This document shows positions 14,540 through 15,954 of a stretch of 15,954 nucleotides of DNA, in pieces; position 1 is the stretch's first letter, and each line of letters begins with the position of its first letter. A program made the translations under genes and the position numbers. The DNA is from CAZWZG01 sp964638245 (GTDB lineage: Bacteria; Pseudomonadota; Alphaproteobacteria; Rhodobacterales; Rhodobacteraceae): positions 1 to 15,954 of the forward strand of contig CAZWZG010000065.1 in assembly GCA_964638245.1 (NCBI GenBank), written 5' to 3'. The notes beneath the pieces were generated by a model, which had not been told where the DNA came from, did not search any database, and saw only the letters and a list, made by a program, of their open reading frames with translations.

Positions 14540-15954
14540 ATGTTCAATGAAGTGAAAAAATCCATCCAGTGGGGTGAGGAAACCCTTACGCTGGAAACAG
14601 GCAAGGTTGCCCGTCAGGCAGACGGGTCGGTCATCGCCACTTATGGTGAGACGTCGGTCATGGCCAACGTGACCTACGCACGCGCTCAAAAACCGGGACA
14701 GGACTTCTTCCCGCTGACCGTGCACTACAACGAGAAATACTATGCCGCCGGTAAGATCCCGGGTGGCTTCTTTAAGCGCGAAGCGCGCCCCACGGAAAAA
14801 GAGACGCTGGCATCGCGTCTGATCGACCGTCCAATCCGGCCGCTGTTCGTTCCAGGCTTCAAGAACGAAGTCCTCGTGATCTGTACGGTTCTGTCCCACG
14901 ACCTGGTCAACGATCCTGACGTTGTTGCGATGATCGCAGCCTCGGCCGCGCTGACGATTTCGGGCGCACCGTTCATGGGCCCAATCGCGGCCTGCCGCGT
15001 TGGTTTTGAGGATGGCGAATACATCCTGAACCCTGAAGTCGAAGACATGCAGGACCTCAAGAACAACCCGGACCAGCGTCTGGACCTTGTTGTTGCGGGC
15101 ACCAAAGACGCCGTGATGATGGTTGAATCGGAAGCATACGAGCTTTCGGAAGCGGAAATGCTCGGTGCCGTGAACTTTGCCCATGAGCAGATCCAGCCCG
15201 TCATCGACCTGATCATCGATCTGGCCGAAGACACCGCGAAAGAGCCGCTGGACTTTACCCCTCCGGATTACTCGGAGCTTTACGAGGCGGTCAAAGCCGC
15301 TGGTGAAGAGCAGATGCGCGCGGCTTACGCGATCACTGACAAGCAGGAACGCACCGCAGCCGTTTCGGCAGCCAAGGAAGCCATCGTTGAATCCCTGAGC
15401 GAAGAGCAGCAGGAAGATGCGAACTTGGGTTCGGCTTTGAAGAAGCTGGAATCCGGCATACTTCGTGGGGACGTCGTCAAGAACGGCATCCGGATCGATG
15501 GTCGGAAAACCGACGAAATCCGCGACATCGTGGCAGAAACGGGCATCCTGCCCCGAACGCATGGTTCAGCCTTGTTCACCCGTGGTGAGACGCAAGGTCT
15601 GGTCGTGACCACGCTGGGTACCGGCGATGATGAGCAATTCATCGACGCGTTGCACGGCAACTTCAAATCGAACTTCCTGCTGCATTACAACTTCCCCACC
15701 TCTTCGGAGGGTGAAGAGGGCAGCGTGGGCCCTCCGGGGCGTCGTGAGATTGGTCACGGCAAACTGGCCTGGCGGGCGTTGCAGGCGGTTCTGCCGGCAC
15801 CGACCGATTTCCCTTACACCGTGCGTGTTGTGTCGGAGATCACGGAATCCAACGGCTCGTCCTCGATGGCGTCGGTCTGTGGTGGGTCGCTGTCCATGAT
15901 GGACGCGGGCGTGCCGCTGAAAGCACCGGTAGCCGGTGTGGCCATGGGTCTGAT
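14540..15954 (+). CDS. pnp: Polyribonucleotide nucleotidyltransferase (PNPase), 5' two thirds
   Basis: PNPase degrades RNA 3' to 5' by phosphorolysis and is part of RNA turnover. The window holds 471 codons of a protein normally about 700 long. The first RNase PH-like domain (about 1-220) contains HYNEKYYAAGKIPGGFFKRE and RLIDRPIRPLF. A helical domain (about 240-310) follows, then the second RNase PH-like domain with TRGETQGLV, RREIGHGKLAWRAL (the conserved Arg pair at 401-402) and ESNGSSSMASVCGGSLSMMD. The catalytic Asp motif, the KH domain and the S1 domain lie beyond the window edge. AGGAAA (14529-14534) precedes the ATG. Residues 386-397 differ from the usual FPPYSVGE-type loop. Confidence 0.97.
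   Translation, partial: MFNEVKKSIQWGEETLTLETGKVARQADGSVIATYGETSVMANVTYARAQKPGQDFFPLTVHYNEKYYAAGKIPGGFFKREARPTEKETLASRLIDRPIRPLFVPGFKNEVLVICTVLSHDLVNDPDVVAMIAASAALTISGAPFMGPIAACRVGFEDGEYILNPEVEDMQDLKNNPDQRLDLVVAGTKDAVMMVESEAYELSEAEMLGAVNFAHEQIQPVIDLIIDLAEDTAKEPLDFTPPDYSELYEAVKAAGEEQMRAAYAITDKQERTAAVSAAKEAIVESLSEEQQEDANLGSALKKLESGILRGDVVKNGIRIDGRKTDEIRDIVAETGILPRTHGSALFTRGETQGLVVTTLGTGDDEQFIDALHGNFKSNFLLHYNFPTSSEGEEGSVGPPGRREIGHGKLAWRALQAVLPAPTDFPYTVRVVSEITESNGSSSMASVCGGSLSMMDAGVPLKAPVAGVAMGL

Noticed and set aside
14369..15562. 397-codon open frame on the minus strand across pnp
   Set aside because: It is a codon-bias shadow of pnp, whose plus-strand translation is unmistakable. The minus-strand protein has no recognisable domain.

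Overview
The window reads as a GC-rich alphaproteobacterial chromosome, most likely Rhodobacterales (roseobacter group). Support comes from the rpsO and pnp sequences, the DUF5665 gene beside rpsO, a HTGGTIG-type asparaginase, an HD phosphohydrolase and the strong G/C third-position preference. No species can be named from this alone. No rRNA, tRNA, CRISPR array or transposase was seen.

Layout. Bases 1-1250 hold the start of an acidic exported protein (minus strand, running off the left edge), a small DUF5665 membrane protein and rpsO with a long palindrome behind it. Bases 1262-2586 carry two minus-strand genes: a signal-peptide protein with a C-terminal membrane anchor, and an AAC(6')-like GNAT acetyltransferase. 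Bases 2623-3187 are a second, truncated copy of the 3' half of an asparaginase gene. The complete asparaginase lies 8,093 bp away at 10777-11739. The two copies are in the same orientation and differ at one position in 504 coding bases. Between them is a 7.5-kb block (3188-10715) that looks like an added segment. To the right of the intact asparaginase are a divergent HD phosphohydrolase, a convergent zinc-ribbon protein, a broken Bcr/CflA-type drug exporter and the first two thirds of pnp.

The 7.5-kb block. It holds what may be a cut exoD start, a small membrane protein, a CaCA Na+/Ca2+ exchanger translationally coupled to a YcaD-like MFS transporter, a secreted pentapeptide-repeat protein, a Bax-inhibitor-1 protein, a decayed zf-TFIIB zinc-ribbon gene and a large CPA1 Na+/H+ antiporter with a C-terminal cyclic-nucleotide-binding fold. 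Three of these families move or leak Ca2+, Na+ or H+, so the block can be read as a cation/pH homeostasis cargo. Its edges (one homologous, one apparently illegitimate) suggest it came in by recombination through the asparaginase gene. It could also leave the same way.

Decay. Two genes are pseudogenes whose frame is intact apart from point nonsense codons. The zf-TFIIB gene has TGA at a zinc Cys and TGA at a conserved Trp, plus a Cys-to-Gly loss. The Bcr/CflA gene has TAG and TGA, each where a Trp is expected. rpsO and pnp, often neighbours in bacteria, are 13.3 kb apart here, with several minus-strand genes between them, so pnp needs its own promoter. Its leader carries three consecutive hairpins.
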